DNA from: Cricetomys ansorgei
Lineage: Eukaryota > Chordata > Mammalia > Rodentia > Nesomyidae
Assembly: GCA_026225945.1 (NCBI GenBank)
Contig: JAMJFZ010001657.1
Coordinates: forward strand, 2,544,501-2,608,500
DNA length: 64,000 nucleotides
Direction: 5' to 3'
The first letter of the stretch is position 1. Each line of letters begins with the position of its first letter. This document shows positions 63,701-64,000 of the stretch, piece by piece. The position numbers were made by a program, and so were the translations under genes. The notes below the pieces were generated by a model. That model had not been told where the DNA came from and searched no databases. It saw only the letters and a list, made by a program, of their open reading frames with translations.

Positions 63701-64000
63701 GAGATCAGCCTCCACAGGGATCTTTAAACAGCACTGAAAAAGTCAAATGAGGGAAGGTTATATTCTCTCATCCCCCTGCTCCCACCTTCAACACTGCCAC
63801 TTTGACCTTTGAACTTAGCCACTTGCTACTTCAGTCCTAGTTTTGTCTACTTTTCTTGGGTGTTGGGGGAATCACCATCCAATATATTCTGGGCCCCTGT
63901 AGAATCAGTGAAGTGCAAGCTTTGCAGGCAGGGAGACCAAGACTCACAGAGATGAGCACTGGTGACCAAGAGCAAGCAGTCGGGGCCAGGATGGAGGACT

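Larger units (their letters stand above)
20900..64000 (+). other. Fbxo16: Fbxo16 gene (promoter through coding exon 6; 3' end outside window)
   Basis: The locus runs rightward from the promoter near 20.9 kb. Six coding exons join in one open frame of 280 codons. Phases are 0, 0, 0, 0, 2 and 0. All introns are GT-AG except the one after the fourth coding exon, which is GC-AG. Mammalian FBXO16 is about 290 residues, so roughly a dozen C-terminal codons plus the 3' UTR are missing. I could not find them between 52167 and 64000; they are either in a tiny exon I cannot recognise or beyond the edge. Confidence 0.85.
52167..64000 (+). other. Fbxo16: Fbxo16 intron 7 (last seen) and downstream, partial
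   Basis: No terminal coding exon is recognised. It contains SINEs, a long GGA tract, a 54-bp minisatellite, complex microsatellites at 58.4-59.8 kb and LINE-like pieces. 52475-53100, 54105-55335, 55430-55980, 56220-56545, 57145-57690, 58000-58415, 59845-60565, 60705-61205, 61330-61885, 62060-62725, 62990-63495 and 63700-64000 show no recognised repeat. 56.3-56.5 and 63.05-63.47 kb could be conserved elements. Confidence 0.55.

Overview
This is nuclear DNA from a muroid rodent. It is dense in B1, B2/B3, B4 and ID SINEs, with rodent LINE-like fragments, older MIR, L2 and L1M remnants and many long microsatellites. B2/B3 elements point to Muroidea. The many ID and ID-B1 composites, and an Fzd3 N-terminus that differs from the mouse protein as I remember it, suggest a cricetid-type rodent (hamster, vole, deer mouse) rather than house mouse. 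The species call is inference. There are no bacterial or phage genes and no CRISPR array. Every long open frame other than the exons below is an artefact of repeats or of CpG-rich DNA.

Two genes lie head to head. Fzd3 (Frizzled-3, a Wnt/planar polarity receptor) is on the minus strand. Its CpG-island promoter is at about 15.9-16.85 kb, a likely first-exon splice donor is at 16589/16588, and its first coding exon is at 7038-6850. The rest of the Fzd3 coding region lies beyond the left edge. Fbxo16 (an F-box protein, SCF ubiquitin ligase substrate receptor) is on the plus strand. Its likely promoter and non-coding first exon are at about 20.5-21.08 kb. Coding exons follow at 26190-26288, 35839-35874 (a 36-nt microexon), 42024-42230, 42616-42780, 45131-45360 and 52064-52166. 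These six exons encode 280 residues in one frame, and a short last coding exon is expected further right. The two promoters are about 4.4 kb apart and fire away from each other.

Layout: 1-6849 Fzd3 intron; 6850-7038 Fzd3 coding exon; 7050-16588 Fzd3 5' UTR intron(s); 15.9-16.85 kb CpG island; 16.85-20.48 kb space between promoters, with a tandem pair of AP-1 sites; 20.48-21.08 kb Fbxo16 promoter with a strong CTCF-like motif; 21.08-64 kb Fbxo16 exons and introns. The introns hold most of the repeats, including a set of related, partly inverted composite repeats at 46.0-48.4 kb and a purine tract of about 200 bp at 53.1 kb. A repeat-free, CpG-bearing block with recurring GTAAT cores at 31.04-31.62 kb looks like a conserved regulatory element.

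The most useful observations are a GC-AG intron with a competing in-frame GT donor in Fbxo16, a uORF whose stop overlaps the Fbxo16 start as ATGA, a divergent pair of CTCF-like motifs near the Fbxo16 promoter, the 31 kb candidate enhancer, and inverted B1 elements flanking the Fbxo16 start-codon exon. I found no wholly new biological system. This is an ordinary but informative mammalian locus.
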